A stretch of DNA of 64,000 nt, taken from positions 167,580,394-167,644,393 of the forward strand of contig CP136069.1 of the NCBI GenBank assembly GCA_032622095.1. Direction: 5' to 3'. Both the position numbers and the translations under genes were made by a program. The DNA is from Siphonodentalium dalli. Taxonomy: Eukaryota > Mollusca > Scaphopoda > Gadilida > Siphonodentaliidae. How positions within the stretch are numbered: position 1 is the stretch's first letter; every line of letters starts with the position of its first letter. The notes under the pieces were generated by a model. That model did not search any database, had not been told where the DNA came from, and saw only the letters and a program-made list of their open reading frames with translations. Shown here piece after piece: positions 29,619 to 42,984 of the stretch.

Positions 29619-30049
29619 AGTAATATATCAACTGAACTATTCTAAATTGATTGGCGTGTCGATTCTATAGGCTTAGCAAACAATACAAACTTTCGGTCGC
29701 ATAACTTCAATTACAGGTGCGGTACCCGTTTCTGTGAAAATTTAAGCGTTTGCATGGTTACCTGTGGACGGACGTATTAATCTTCTCGTTTAGTTCAATG
29801 TTATTTCCTTTGATCATAATAACTTATACTCTAGATATATTTTCCTTTGCTCACTGGCAGTCTCACGGAAAAGGCATTTCTCTATAAGCGAGTGACATCA
29901 CAGTGATAAGACTTATGTACACTGTAAAAATTTGAATCTTGCACAGGAAAATGCTTGAAATGTACACTTTTCGCAATTGTACCGGTCTTGGTGGTCTTCA
30001 TTTGCCAATTCAGTAATCGAAATATACTCTGTCACACCATAACAACACC

Positions 30050-30626
30050 TTGTTTTAAGTATGTGACACAAATGTAACCAATATCCTTCCATTATGGAGT
30101 CGTTTTAAATTCTTATGAATTTTTACTGTTTTTGGCTATTTTGGCACACATTTTGGCTGACATCTTGAATGGTTGCAATAACGGCTGTGTTAATTCTCTT
30201 TCCACATATCCGAATCTGGTATACAGTAAAGTTCAAAATTATACTAGAACGGATTCCAACCGACGGTTATAACATTTCTGAAGCTAACTTTCCAATTTGA
30301 CATTTAAAAAAAATGGCGTTTCAAAATATATTTGACCTTTGACCTCTCGTACTCGAGGTCAGTGGTCGAAATTCTAATTATGTGTTTATTCACTAGAGAG
30401 AGTGACTTATTGCCGACAAAATGGTATATATAACTGACACTACATATGTTGCGTACATTCGAAATTACTTACCCTCCCCCAACACTTAAGTAAAATGTTT
30501 CGCTCTCACCAGGCATCATTCTATGTTAAATATCTCCCAAACGCCGCGTTTTCCACTCGCAAGAAATTGGTTTCCGTAAACTACCTATAATGTGCCACAA
30601 AATGAGCAGAGTGGGTATTTTGGTCA
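30050..30626 (-). repeat. Right terminal inverted repeat of the Academ-like element
   Basis: Inverted partner of 24,114-24,703, ending ATTTTGGTCA at 30,626. Beyond this point the two flanks show no similarity. Confidence 0.85.
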
Positions 30627-31489
30627 TCAATTGTGCTAATTACTGTACTCCGGGTGAGATATGGCTGAGTGAGCACAAATTGAATGGAAGCGGACACTTT
30701 TCAAAAGTTGCAAAAACACCGGTAATGTGATCACAGACATTCAGCTGTGCCTTGGTCCCCACTTCTCGCACAGGCTTGGAACATCCTTATCTATTGGTAC
30801 ATCAATAGCCTGCATGGTGGGAAACATGGTTTACTGAAAAATGGCTTCAAAGAGACTGATTTCAATAACTCTGTGTTGCTTACAGCATGAAACTTCAAGG
30901 TGTCATTCCAAGGGAATATGGTAGATTGAATGGTTTGGGCATGCAGCAGGAACATTGTGTCCCGAAGTAGAGGAGCGGCCAAATGCCAAAAGTGGTCGGA
31001 TACCCCTACCCTCGGTAGAACAAGTTCAAACGAATTTTTTCTGCAAGGTAAATCTATATCATTTGTGAAAATGATTCTTGGCCTTTCCGGAATTGGTGGC
31101 AGCTATGTATGGTAAGACTATTTGTGAAGGTACCCTACCGAAAAATTAGCCTGTTTTCAGCGGTTGACCAGCAATACACAATTGGTTAAAAGTTATTCAA
31201 ATCACCCAAAAAAAAAACGTTTTATTTGTTATTATGGGGTACATGGTGATACTAGATCGGAACGTTATTAGTTTGTTTGAGATTTCACGACATCATGGTG
31301 GATAAAGGAAATGTTCTGCGTCAAAAAATCATGACGATTCAGAGAAAATGTCGCCCGTCAACTCTGTACAAAACTAGCACGCTGGATCTAGCTTATCGTG
31401 TCATATATTTTTGGAAAGATTTGAGTATTTGCTACCGGGAGATAGTAACTTTATTTTCCTGTCCCTATAAATATTGCAATAATAGGTAA
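30627..31489. other. Non-coding stretch
   Basis: No gene, repeat or structured RNA recognised. Confidence 0.4.
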
Positions 31490-32880
31490 AAACTTAATTC
31501 TCCGCCAATGTCATAAAATGCTAAGTATAGCCATCGCCGGGGATTTGATCCCAGAATGATAGAATAGTGCGTAGTAATTTCTTTTATTTAGTGTAGAACA
31601 CACATAACAAGTGTAAAATGCGAATTTCCAACCATATTCTTTATTAGAAGAGTATAAAAATCCAAGATGGCGTCCAATATGGCATTCGGTTTTTATTTTA
31701 AGACTCAGTGAAGCGACATACGAAACATCCAGAAAAGAACTGTCACCAGTGGTAAAATGTATATTATTTTAATGACCATATAGAATAGCATTTCATATCA
31801 AACATTAGTTTCACCATTAATACATCTTATCAATTGGTAAAATAATAGGCAGAAATTTATTCCACCGTTCAATGTCATAAAATTCGAACTAAAGTTGTCG
31901 CCTGGGATTGGAACCACGAATAATCCATAATACGCAGTGTTTTGTTTTATTCAATGCAGAATACACATGCGAATTTACCAGATAAAATTGCCATCCAGAT
32001 TTGTTATTAGAAGAGTATCATAATCGAAGATGGTGTTCAATGTGGCGGCCAATTTTAATTTTAAAACTTAGTGAACGGGCATACGACAAATATTATCAAT
32101 TGATGAAATAATAAGACAAAAAAACTTAACCACCCCTACAGTCACAAACTTCCACACAAATGGACCACTGAGGATTGCAGTACAGGCCAAAAAGAAATGG
32201 GTATGCATTTTGGATTTCATTTGTGCTGAATACGATAAAGAAACAAACGTTTGAAGTCACACCACTATGGCGCCATAATGGCGGCCAACATGGCAGTTAA
32301 GTTAATGTCAACACTTTGTGAACAACTAATACGTTATGCGGACAAAGAACGTCTCATATGGTATTACTTATAGCGATGTATTAGCTAGAGTGTGTGTTTC
32401 CATTATTAAATGGAAATTTATTGTTTGCTTGATGACGGAGACCAAAATATGGCAGTCAAGTATAAACAAAAAATAAAATGAGCTTTGTCATGTCACAAAT
32501 TTATAACACTTCTTGAAAACAAATACGGGAAAACATGACAAATGACGTCTCCAGTGGTATATATTATGGCGATTCATTACATTAATTTCATTACATTAGT
32601 CATGTGAAATAGTAGTTCAGTCATTAACATATCTTTTAATTTGCGAAATAATAAACACAAAACTGAACATTCCTCATCTCTAAAGTTATAACATTGCGCA
32701 CACATGTACCTCTGAGAATCGTAACAAAGAATAAAACAACAAATGCGCAGTTGAAGATGTCATTTTGTGCGACATAATTATGTGACAGCCACATCAGAGG
32801 GATCTCAAAATACAAGATGACATCCCATAATATGGAGGTCACTTCAATTTTGCGAAAAAAGTACAACAGCCAGAGAAGAG
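31490..32880. repeat. Three to four degenerate tandem copies of about 380 bp
   Basis: Each copy has TATTAGAAGAGTAT-A-AATC-AAGATGG, GGCGGCCAA or related, TTTTAA-ACTTAGTGAA, and a following CAATTG-TGAAATAATA block. Divergence is high. The words AAGATGGC/TGGCGCCATAATGGCGG recall the AAGATGGC repeats elsewhere in the window. Confidence 0.55.
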
Positions 32881-34066
32881 ACGTCCTTTTGTGATGCTTT
32901 GCGCTGGATTTGCTGTTGAAGTGCCAGAAGTTTTCAACAACCGTTCAAATTGTTTGTTTGTTCGCTCTAGTGCCGGTTGTTGATTGTATGTATCACGCGA
33001 TAAGTTAACTTTTCAATAATAATATTTTGGAATGGAATAACATCCACATATCTTTATCTACATATAGATCAGCAACATTTGCTTTTCTCAATCATAAGTA
33101 CTACATTGCTCTGATATACAACCATTCAATTAGCGTTCAGTGACTAAAGGTCAAACATGACCCCAGTGACGACATGTTTATAGAGACAGATGGATCTGAG
33201 AAATACATTTCTAATTCCCACATTTTCATTGAATATGAGTCATACAATGTGAATCTATGCATCGCAGCAATGGGCACTTGAGCATGGCACGTCTAGGTTT
33301 TCTTGAGAAACGCAAAGGACTCTACTGGGCGAACAAGAACACAACAGTGATTTTGAGTTGATTACATGACTTACACTCAGTTACTTGTATCCCCATAAAA
33401 CACTAGATCAACGACAAAGGTGTTATGAATCCCGATCAGCAACACTAATATGAGGTCCATGTAAAGTGAAAATAACTTTCGAATGTCTGTGCCAGTTTGG
33501 GGGTAGGTGGTTTATGTGTGGACTGAGTATATTGATTCCGCGGTACATATATTATATCCGCCGGAGATATAGAATATTCAATTTCAATTAGTCTAGCCCG
33601 GGAACTCAATATCTTCTGTTTGTAACATATATGAATCCGATTGACATTCACAACAATTTAACGCACATATTAGTCAAGACTAAAATATCAATGTATGGAA
33701 AAACATGCACATCAAGCAACATATGGCGAGAACAACTTATAGAAAACTTAATCAGATTTCGCGAAGCGAGATCTGAAAGTTTTCATGACGGTAACGCGCA
33801 TGAGATCCGTATACCTATGAAGCTGTATTATTGTCTTCTATAATATTTAGTTCACGTTACCTGAGAATAGTATCAGAGCACGCGCTTAACGTAACGTAAA
33901 GTGGCGCTCTCTTAAATGAAAGGCGCAATAAAAACGATTTTCCTATTGGTCAGATTATCTATCTTAACCAATCAGATTTGACGTTGCATAGACATGGTTG
34001 TTGCTAAGCCTTGTAGTTCAAATACAGAACTCACCACCTCGGCGTTACTATTTCCACAAATTACCT
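32881..34066. other. Non-coding stretch
   Basis: No gene or repeat recognised. Short frames only. Confidence 0.4.
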
Positions 34067-34073
34067 ATTATCA

Positions 34074-35365
34074 CAGGGGGGGTCGGAAAAAAGTGACATG
34101 ACATTAGGCTGAAAAAACTTTTTTCCGGCTCTTGGGTACCCACCACCCCCCTATTTGAAGGAAAAAATATGTTTTCCAATTTCATGCGGGGTACCCACCC
34201 CTTTTTACCTCCAAATATGTAATATCACACCATTTAAGCTTGATGGTCAGTATTACAGTTACCCTATTTCCATTTCTGGTTCTTCTAAGTCATTCCAACT
34301 TTTGTAACAACACGAAACAGGTTCTAAAAAAATACCTGGAAAACCCTAAATAACACACAGAATACATGTGCTGATCAGTAAATTATTGATTGATTCTTCC
34401 CCAAATATTGTCTAAGGTAGCTCATAATGCTCATTATACATGTAAACAAATATAAAAGCATTAGTGTACCTTCTTTTCATCACAGAAAGTGTAACTTTAG
34501 ATGTGTCCCATAGTATCACATGAATTTATGTCAATTATGATGTTTGAAAAAATTATTAGGGCAACACCACCTGGCAATTAAACTCTCCAACAATACAGGT
34601 ATTCAGTTGAAATCCACTATGTATCACAAAACTAATTTTCATTTCCATGAGCTGAGTTCTTGGGCTAGGGACTGTGCTAAGGCCAGACTCAGGTCAAGCA
34701 TTCATACAAATACATGTACTGCGTGTAAATAGAAACTTGAAAATAAGACGGTCCCTTCTTTTCACTCATCTGTTCTGATTTTGTTTATTCCACTTAGCAG
34801 CCTTCTCCGTATCTACACATTAAAGGTCTATGTATGCTCGCCCAATCTTTTATCTGGGTCCCACCATCTCAAGATTATTATCTCAGTGATATGCGTTGTT
34901 GCAGTCTACAGTCCCATGCCAAGTTCCGATACAATTTTGACTGAGTCATCTGGTCTGATCCGGTATAATGAGTAAATATTAATGAGATAAATGAATAGCT
35001 TTTTTCATTTTATTTATATTAAAGTTTATTCATGTGCTACATAACTGTCCATTTTCATCTGGAACCAGTAGCATTGGTACATGGCAATGTGATCGGATGT
35101 AAAAGGCGAATTCCTGAGAGTTGGTTCGTAATCTGGATTTCTGAGAAGCATCATGCCCATATCCACAATAACTACCCCCTAAGCACTGCCCTAAGTGTCA
35201 TACACACCTTAACAATGATGCTGAACACTTTGAGGCATTTATATTGAAGAAATGTTGTAAGAGGAAAAAATTGCGACCACTCAGGAAAAAAGTGACTTTT
35301 TCGCAGCTGAACCACCCACCCACCCCGGCCTAGTGTATGGAAAAAAGTGGATGACCCCCCCCCTG
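34074..35365. mobile_element. hAT-like non-autonomous element, 1.29 kb
   Basis: Ends are CAGGGGGGGTC and GACCCCCCCCCTG, flanked by the direct repeat ATTATCA (34,067-34,073 and 35,366-35,372). CAGGG tips and a 7-8 bp duplication are usual for hAT elements. Subterminal GGTACCCACC and CCACCCACCCACC blocks occur near the ends. No transposase frame inside. Confidence 0.7.
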
Positions 35366-35372
35366 ATTATCA

Positions 35373-36203
35373 CACAACAAAAGGATGAGATGAAAACTAT
35401 ATACATAGAAGATGAGTGATCTAAATAAAAAATTGTTATTCATATATTGTTTCGGACCGAAAAATAACACCAAAACACTTCTTTTACTGTGATTTGAGAC
35501 TTCCGTTGTTTGAGTCTGACTTGGAAGTTGGTCAAGTTTGTGTTTGAAACTGACAGTTTCAAACTCGGAGTCTTTGTTATTGCCGTTCATGTTTCAATGA
35601 ATGATTAACTGAAAGTTAACTTGGCAAGATAACTAGATCATAGGTGCCATCAACTGAATGAATTTAATCGCAAAAATGCGTCTAATTTGTCAATTCTCAG
35701 CAGTCTCTGTTCCAACTCCAAAGCTTAAAAACAGTTGTAATTAGCGAAGACCGGGAAAAATATCTAAACACATTTCCGGTTATTCCAACAAGGTGAAGGA
35801 CAAGGTCGGGACAATTCTCAAAACAAAAATTAAAATCCTTGAAATTGAAATGAAATTAGGCTTCATCTTGGACGTGAGAAATTATTCTGACTTCGTCTTT
35901 TCAATGTGAATTTAGCGGGCGTTAGTTAAAAATTATCTGATTCTAATTAATGGCCAGATTTCCGGTGAATACCGTGAATCGTGATCACATTTACCAGTTT
36001 ACACTAGTAACAACGTGAATTCAAGGATTGTACTATTTGTATATACATTCCGCTTTGTTTAATTTGAATGTGAATACTACTAGTGGTAGTTTTGTGAAAG
36101 TAACATAAATAGGATACATAAATACACGAAGACACACTTGTCCCAAACGACATACATGATTCAACACAAGTAAGACTAAGAAGAAGTAAGATGGATGCTG
36201 ATT
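35373..36203. other. Non-coding stretch
   Basis: Nothing recognised. Confidence 0.4.
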
Positions 36204-36212
36204 GTTTATGTC

Positions 36213-36724
36213 TAGATCATGCCATGATTCATGAATCTCTACTGAAGCTAGAACGCCGTAGAGATCATATTCCACCTTTACAATTCCCAGGAATTTTTTT
36301 TAAGTTTTGACAGGGAACCTTATAAAGTAACGCGGGGAATGTACTTCTTTGTTCATACCTGTTGCTTAATGATTTATTCATCGGTAAGTGAAGTTCCCAG
36401 CTCGAGATTATATTATTTATGTGACTTTTGAGACCCGATTCCGCGATAAATATTTATTTTATTCCCTGTCACGAAAATTATTGTCGTATTAAGCGACATA
36501 ATGCGAAAGCAATTCTGTAATATCGAGCTGGGAACTTCACGTACCGATGAATAAATCATTAAGCCACAGGTACGTACATGTATGAACAAAGAAGTACATT
36601 CCCCATGTTATTTTTTTGACTTTATACGGTTCCCTGTCAAAACTTAAAAAAGTTCCCGGGTTTTGTACAGGTGAATATGATCTCTACGGGCGTCAGCATT
36701 AGTAGAGATTCATGGCATGATCTA
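36213..36724. mobile_element. Mutator-like MITE, 512 bp, with about 200-bp arms and 9-bp duplication
   Basis: Arms 36,213-36,407 and about 36,515-36,724 are reverse complements with small indels (for example TAGATCATGCCATGA, GTAGAGATCATATTC, AATGTACTTCTTTGTTCATA, GAAGTTCCCAGCTCGA). The direct repeat GTTTATGTC flanks it (36,204-36,212 and 36,725-36,733). Long arms and a 9-bp duplication point to Mutator-like elements. Confidence 0.85.
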
Positions 36725-36733
36725 GTTTATGTC

Positions 36734-39529
36734 ATGATGACATGTAAATCCTACCACACAGTGGCGCTCTCTATTTGTGGAACTTTTGGGCAAATTGCAT
36801 GCTGCACCGGGGAAGGTTGTGCAAACTTACTGTAATTTCTACATTTCAGTCCGTTTATACCTATAATTCAAGTTATTTGAAATGTGTTTTGCTGCGTACA
36901 TGCAATGCATATTCTGAACTGATAGTGTGCCCTTTTTTTGGAACTTCTCCTGGTACCAAATTCATTTGTTACAGAGTGTTTATTTTAGCTTAGGCATGGA
37001 ATAGGATGCTATTATAAATGAGAAACAAAATTATCATTATACGAGGTCACCATTCGTCACTGCGTGCTGAAATTTCAATAATTTTTCCAAGTCTAAAAGA
37101 CTAAATTGAATCGCGATATGCATATAATATCATATCATTAGCACAAATAGTGCTATCAAGTACCAATCACTGTAGCAGAAGTGTACATGCAATATCCAGT
37201 TCATTGAATTAATCATGAGTATAGCCTGGTTGAAATACTACTGTGTGGCGAGTCACACTCGTCTTCGGGCTATTGAGGCCATGTATGCATGGTGTTATGA
37301 ACGGTTTGTATTGTGAATGGGTTAAATTATCTGCTCGTAAACCCTCACAGTAGACAATTTTATACCAGGTTCTATTCAGTATTCAGAATTAGCTCGCAGT
37401 GGAAATTTGCATGGTACATATTTTGTTAAGATTTTTTGGTCAAAGGTGGTAGCCGGATATTTGGTTTAAATAACCATCAGTGGCAGTGCTTTGGTTTGTT
37501 TTGCCATCAGTCTGTTTGGATCACTTTATGTTTTACTTTTACAAACATATTACAGAGTTAATAAATGGCTGATATATAGAGTCCTGACGAATCTTCCAAA
37601 ATGAGGACTTAGCCCACCAGATGTACACAAGTACAATGAACCTAAATGCCTGACTTAAATAACTAATAGTTGTATTAAATGCTATTTCTAAATCATGTAT
37701 ATGAACCCCATGTTATGTAAACAAACAGTATGTATGAGATAACCAAAACACTAATCGCCAGATATACCCCATGCATTAAGTGAACTTTGGTTAGAAATTC
37801 CACCAAATTGTTTATAACGTATCAGTATAGCGATAGCTAACCCTCACCTTTCAAGATATCGGTGTTGAATGAGTCACTGCGAATAAGTCTCTTAAACACA
37901 TTTCCTCGGTGTTGTTCTTATTGCTCACTCTCTATGTGCTGTATATAAACAAACGCTCAACTCACACAATGTCTGTTTTGAGGATACTATGGCATTCATA
38001 CTATCATACATGTAGTATTATTATACTATTATAGTATAATATTAGTATATTCTTTACAACATACAGGGTCAGGGTATTATAATTTAGTAACTCGTATTCC
38101 TAAATTATAACCTATAACGAAGGCCATCCATGTCTTAACCAATAATGTCCAAATGATATGTATGCTTTCAGTAACAGTGCGTGGAACATACCGGTACATT
38201 CAATTGTTAATTTGTTATATACCGGTACATGTCCGTGAAATATAAATACACGGCACCATTGAAACCGGATTTAAACCGGCACATGCGACTTGAGAATATA
38301 CTTCAAAGTATCATCCTGTGCGGGTACAATTATTATTCATCTAATCTAATTGTATATTTACATATCATGGCCTTGGATGGAGTAAGTTTTCGAATAACGT
38401 AGTACGTTCTTATCATATTATGCATAGGTGTGGCGGTGTTGTTCTCTTGTTTGACACCGAGCCGAAACTCGGTCGATTATACAAAGCAGCAACATCACGA
38501 GCACTATGACGCCTATTTATAACCTATTTATAACGCTGATTGCATTATATGGACATTGTGGTCCCATGTTATGTCTAATATTAAAGAGCACTTTGTGTGC
38601 GTGCGATGATGAATTCCGTGTTACGTTAATAGGTAGTCACTATGATGTGTGAACTTTGATTGCTCGTGGACTCATATCCCACTTTCCCAAAACCAGAGAT
38701 CGATTAGATATCTTATTTGCTGGATTTCAAAATGAATGCCTTTTTTTGCGTTGCGGCATATAACAACAAATAGTGATTCTGTTATTTAATGTTTAATTTG
38801 GCCAAAACTGTTGCAAGGCTCTCTGAAAATGTTGGTGGAAATTCAAAAGGACATGTTAAGGAGGACTGCACATTCTAGACTATCACAATATAGAATGAAA
38901 GTCATATGTTAGTATTGAACATTTATTTATTTATTTATCACTTCGTACTGCATTGAATGCATGATTATTTTAACGGTCAATGACCATCCTCTAGTATTAC
39001 CGGTTGTCTACATATTGTTAATGCTTTACTGATATCAAATGTGTCAAGCAATAGTCAAAATGCGCATTGGAGATCGATACACGATTCAGTAAATTAAACT
39101 ATTTAAGTCATTCTCGAAATTTCGCTAAGTGTTTTTTATTTTGGTTGGTTTGTCTTTCTCCAAATATTTGATATAAAGTTCCTGATAATTCTAAACAAAA
39201 CAACCTAAACATTCAACAAATGCAACTTTCCATCTAGTGTTAATCCTGGCGTCACACCTGCGTCATAGCTAAGGGTGTACATTTGGAACCTGATGTAGGA
39301 TACTACCAAACCAATGGCAACTTGAAAGACACAGTTTGCCCGCCCGTACGGAGTTAATCGACAGTTCTAAGGACGTCAATTTGAGACAGTCATGTCAAAG
39401 CTTTATCTGAAAATAAATGTTGTCTTACCACCATCACTTAAAAACAACATACGTCTAATATAAACACACAATCTAAACAATATATCGTTGCAAACTGCTG
39501 TATGATACATTTTGACCGGCTTTCGTATT
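36734..39529. other. Long non-coding stretch
   Basis: No gene recognised. Palindromic TATAGTATAATA words near 38,020 and several ATACCGGTACAT words. No element boundaries seen. Confidence 0.4.
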
Positions 39530-39860
39530 CATTCCCATATAAAAATGTACCATGGTAAATCTTGGTGTTTACCTAGGTATACCCCGGTACATATAGGTTT
39601 TACCCTGGTTCCACCCAGGTCACACCCAGGTTACACCCAGGTAAATCAGGGATTTATATAGATTTACCCTGCTGTTTTCTATATATGTTAGGTATAAACC
39701 CCAGTTTACCTGGGTTTTTACGGATATAATTTAGAAAGACGCTGTCACACCCGGGTATTTAGACCCAGGTTATCCGGAGTATTTACACCCAGGTATTTAC
39801 ACCAGGGTTTCGCCCAGGTATTTACTACAGTGTTCACCCGGATATATACACCTGTGGTAT
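39530..39860. repeat. ACCCAGGT-rich repeat, copy 1
   Basis: Starts near CCCATATAAAAATGTACC and continues with many (T)ACCCAGGT/ACCCTGG words in both orientations. The same start word, inverted, ends the related block at about 61,160. Confidence 0.65.
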
Positions 39861-39884
39861 TTTGTTAAACTGTATAATCTGCAT

Positions 39885-40545
39885 TGAAGTCACCTTATTA
39901 ACCCTTTCTATATTACAGCATCATTGGCGTGTAATTACCTTATTAACCCTTTCTACGTTGAAGCAATAATTGACAGGTAGTTACCTTATTAACCCTTTTT
40001 ATAATGAGTATCATTGGTGATTAGTTACATTATTAACCCTTTCTACAATAAAGCATCATTGACATGTAGTTATCATATTAGCCAGTTCTATATTATTTAA
40101 AGTATCATGGACGGTAGTTACCATATTAACCCTTTCTATATTAAAGCACCATTGGCGGGTAATTACCATATTAACCCTTTCTATATTAAAACATCATTGA
40201 CGTGTAGTTACCCTATTAGCCCTTTCTATATTAAAGCATCATTGACGTGTAGAACTTTATCGTATTAACCCTTTCTTTATTAAAGCATCATTGACATGTA
40301 GTTACCTTAGTAACCATTTCTATACTAAAGCATTATTGACGGGTAGTTACCTTATTAACGCTTTTTATATTAAAGCATCATTGGCAAGAAGTTAAATTAT
40401 TAACCTTTCTATACTAAGTATCATTGCCGTGTAGTTAGTTACCTTATTAAACCTTTCTATATTAAGACGTCGATCATTGACGGGTAGTTGTTACCTTATT
40501 AATCATTTATGTATTCGAGCAGCATTGACGAGTAGTTACCTTATT
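39885..40545. repeat. Minisatellite, about 14 units of roughly 46 bp
   Basis: Units read TTACCTTATTAACCCTTTCT, ATATTAAAGCATCATTGACG and TGTAG with frequent substitutions. A trailing part-unit fades out near 40,545. Confidence 0.85.
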
Positions 40546-41448
40546 ACTTGAAGTTTATTATGACAGTATGACAATACACTACCCCGGACAAATGAAGCAA
40601 TATCATACTTTATCTAACAGCCTAGCTATAATTAGTGAACATTAAACTGACAAACATACAATTTTCAGGGCCATTATTTAATATTAAAGGGATACAAAAT
40701 AAAGATATTTCTAATTATCAGTAAGAATTATTCTCTAAGTGATACTTATTATTTCAAATAAATGATTGCGTATACAATAGTAGACCATATACCAACAGGA
40801 AAATATTAGTGAACACAATTATTGTGTTTCAAAAATTCGTTTCGTTTCGTTTCTGCAGCCAAATTACAATCTTAACTTTTAGTTAATACCGTTCTTCAAA
40901 ATACTTCCTGCGTAAAAACTACATCAGTCGCTCGCTAAATATTATCCTATATTTAGATTATGTATGACGTCAGGAAATTCCCAGCTCAAAGTTTTCTGGC
41001 AAAGCATTTGTTTTGTAAATGGCGACTTCTGCTCTTCTAGTTAGTTTACAAATCTACATTTTTTCAAGAATTTGGAAACTTAGAAACGCTCAACGGTATC
41101 AACGCACTGGACTCATATCATATTATATTATCATGACTTCGTGCGGGAACAATAACTTTGGACGCTGTTAGTAAATTTGGCGAGCGACTGATGCAGGCCG
41201 ACGTTATTTTCGTGAAGGAGTGACGACAGAAGCAAACAAATCGAGATTTTGATTCATGTTTTAGAAGAACCTTCATCTACAAATCGGTGACATTATTTAT
41301 GTGTAATCTCCACAGAACGAATATGTGCAGTTTATTCACAAAATATTTCGGAAAACAGGAATAAAAACTACGATATATTTGTGAAGTAAGTCGCCCATTT
41401 TCGTTGCTCATCTTTATGGGAGGCCAAATTCACATTTATTAATAATTG

Positions 41449-41640
41449 AGCTGAAGCGCAATTCAATTGCGCTGAAGCGCAATCAATTGCGCTGAAGAGC
41501 AATTCAATTGCGCTGAAGAGCAATTCAATTGCGCTGAAGCGCAATTCAATTGCACTGAAGCGCAACTCAATTGCGCTGAAGCGCAATTCATATTTAATTG
41601 CGCTGAAGCGCAATTGAATTGCGCTGAAGCGCAATTAATT
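41449..41640. repeat. Array 1 of a 20-bp hairpin word (about nine copies)
   Basis: Copies of AATTGCGCTGAAGCGCAATT (9-bp stem, 2-base spacer GA) joined nearly back to back. The apparent minus-strand frame LRFSAIE-repeats is only this array. Confidence 0.9.
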
Positions 41641-41689
41641 TTTCATATATGGCTAAACCCCCCTGTTAATTAATGAATAAATCCAATAA

Positions 41690-42035
41690 AAAAATAATTG
41701 CGCTTCAGCGCAATTATTTTCCCAATTAAAACAGAAGGTACCGGTATGAATAAATCCAATAGAAAAATAATTGCGCTTCAGCGCAATTATTTTCCCAACT
41801 AAAACAGAAGGTACCGTTATGAATAAATCCAATAGAAAAATAATTGCGCTTCAGCGCAATTATTTTCCCAATTAAAACAGAAGGTACCGGTATGAATAAA
41901 TCCAATAGAAAAATAATTGCGCTTCAGCGCAATTATTTTCCCAACTAAAACAGAAGGTACCGTTATGAATAAATCCAATAGAAAAATAATTGCGCTTCAG
42001 CGCAATTCAATTGCGCTTCAGCGCAATTATTTTCC
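41690..42035. repeat. 73-bp tandem repeat, five units, each with one hairpin word
   Basis: Unit: AATTGCGCTTCAGCGCAATT, ATTTTCCCAACTAAAACAGA, AGGTACCGGTATGAATAAAT, CCAATAGAAAAAT. Alternate units share CCAATT/CCAACT and GGT/GTT variants, so expansion seems to have gone by two-unit steps. The last unit has the hairpin word doubled. Confidence 0.9.
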
Positions 42036-42984
42036 CAACTAAAACAGAAGGTACTGGTATTGCGAGTCGCCCCCACTAATACAGAAGCTAATGCTATTGC
42101 ATAATTTGCAAGTCGGCCTGCCTGAAACAGAAGATAATTATGTTGTGAGTCTATCCGACTAAAACAGAGTCACCCTGAAGTATACAGAATATAATGCTAT
42201 CGCATGTATAATTTTTATTTGAGTGCAGGACAAAATGTCAGGTACCAGATGAGTGGTGCCTGACATTTGAAAATGGCACCTGACATATTATTTCTCTGTA
42301 TGCTAATTGCCATTGCCCAAACTTACTAGTAATAGTCTATCATCCGATTTACATGGAAAAAATCTTGTTTGCTGGTACGTCTGTATTATCAGTGCTATCT
42401 TCTGTAATTTTGTTTGAACAGAAATGAAGAAATCTGTCAATTATTTCGACATCACAACACATGCTGTCAGACAACATTACCGGAATTTCCACAACCTACA
42501 TCGTACAACAGAAACCGAAACGAAATGCAGAAGTATGACACTGCCTGTTATTAGTCTCACGATCTACTGTGAGGAATGGCGAAAAATACTACACCTATGG
42601 CTGATAAACACAAGTTTTACGCAACAAAATTAATTTGATAAGATTTTCAGACAATGCCACGACATTAACCCCGATCGAAAAATATCTATTACCTTCCGCC
42701 ATATTCCGGTGCTAGTTTTTAGAACAACTGTTTTTTCCAGATATTATTTTTATCGCCGGGGAAACCCAGCGCCCACACATAAAAATAATTTCGATTAGTG
42801 CCGGTATTCTTGCAAAAAGAAATCGCCCAACGCGACAATAAAGGCTACCCAAACAACCACATATAGAAACTGTTCAAATATAACAGACGAGCATCACGAC
42901 CAGCGTATTCAGATTTGCGTCGGGAAATAATAATGCCAATATTATGTACAGTGCTTAGCCAATGCAATTTTCGTACCGGACAAA

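Larger units (their letters stand above)
24114..30626 (-). mobile_element. 6.5-kb DNA transposon with about 580-bp TIRs, Academ-like, broken
   Basis: Long inverted repeats (24,114-24,703 and 30,050-30,626), roughly 90 percent alike, enclose a minus-strand gene running 29,309 to 24,952. The tips read TGACCAAAAGACCCACTCTG and, on the other side, the complement of TGACCAAAATACCCACTCTG. No clean target duplication could be found next to the tips. The gene joins a Cys/His-rich N-terminal part with a FEN/XPG-like nuclease part, the combination described for Academ superfamily transposons. Confidence 0.65.

Noticed and set aside
24114-30626. Clean target duplication for the Academ-like element
   Set aside because: The bases next to the inferred tips (CTC/TCA, or TCT/ATC) do not match; the tips may be off by a few bases, so no duplication is claimed.
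39885-40545. Telomere-like TTAACCC words
   Set aside because: They occur once per 46-bp unit, not as a short tandem telomeric repeat.
41368-41634. Minus-strand frame with repeated LRFSAIE, and the plus-strand equivalent at 44,177
   Set aside because: Pure translation of the 20-bp palindrome array.
41690-42035. CRISPR-like array (73-bp spacing with a constant palindrome)
   Set aside because: The spacers are identical to one another, the context is eukaryotic, and the whole 73-bp unit repeats; an ordinary tandem repeat.
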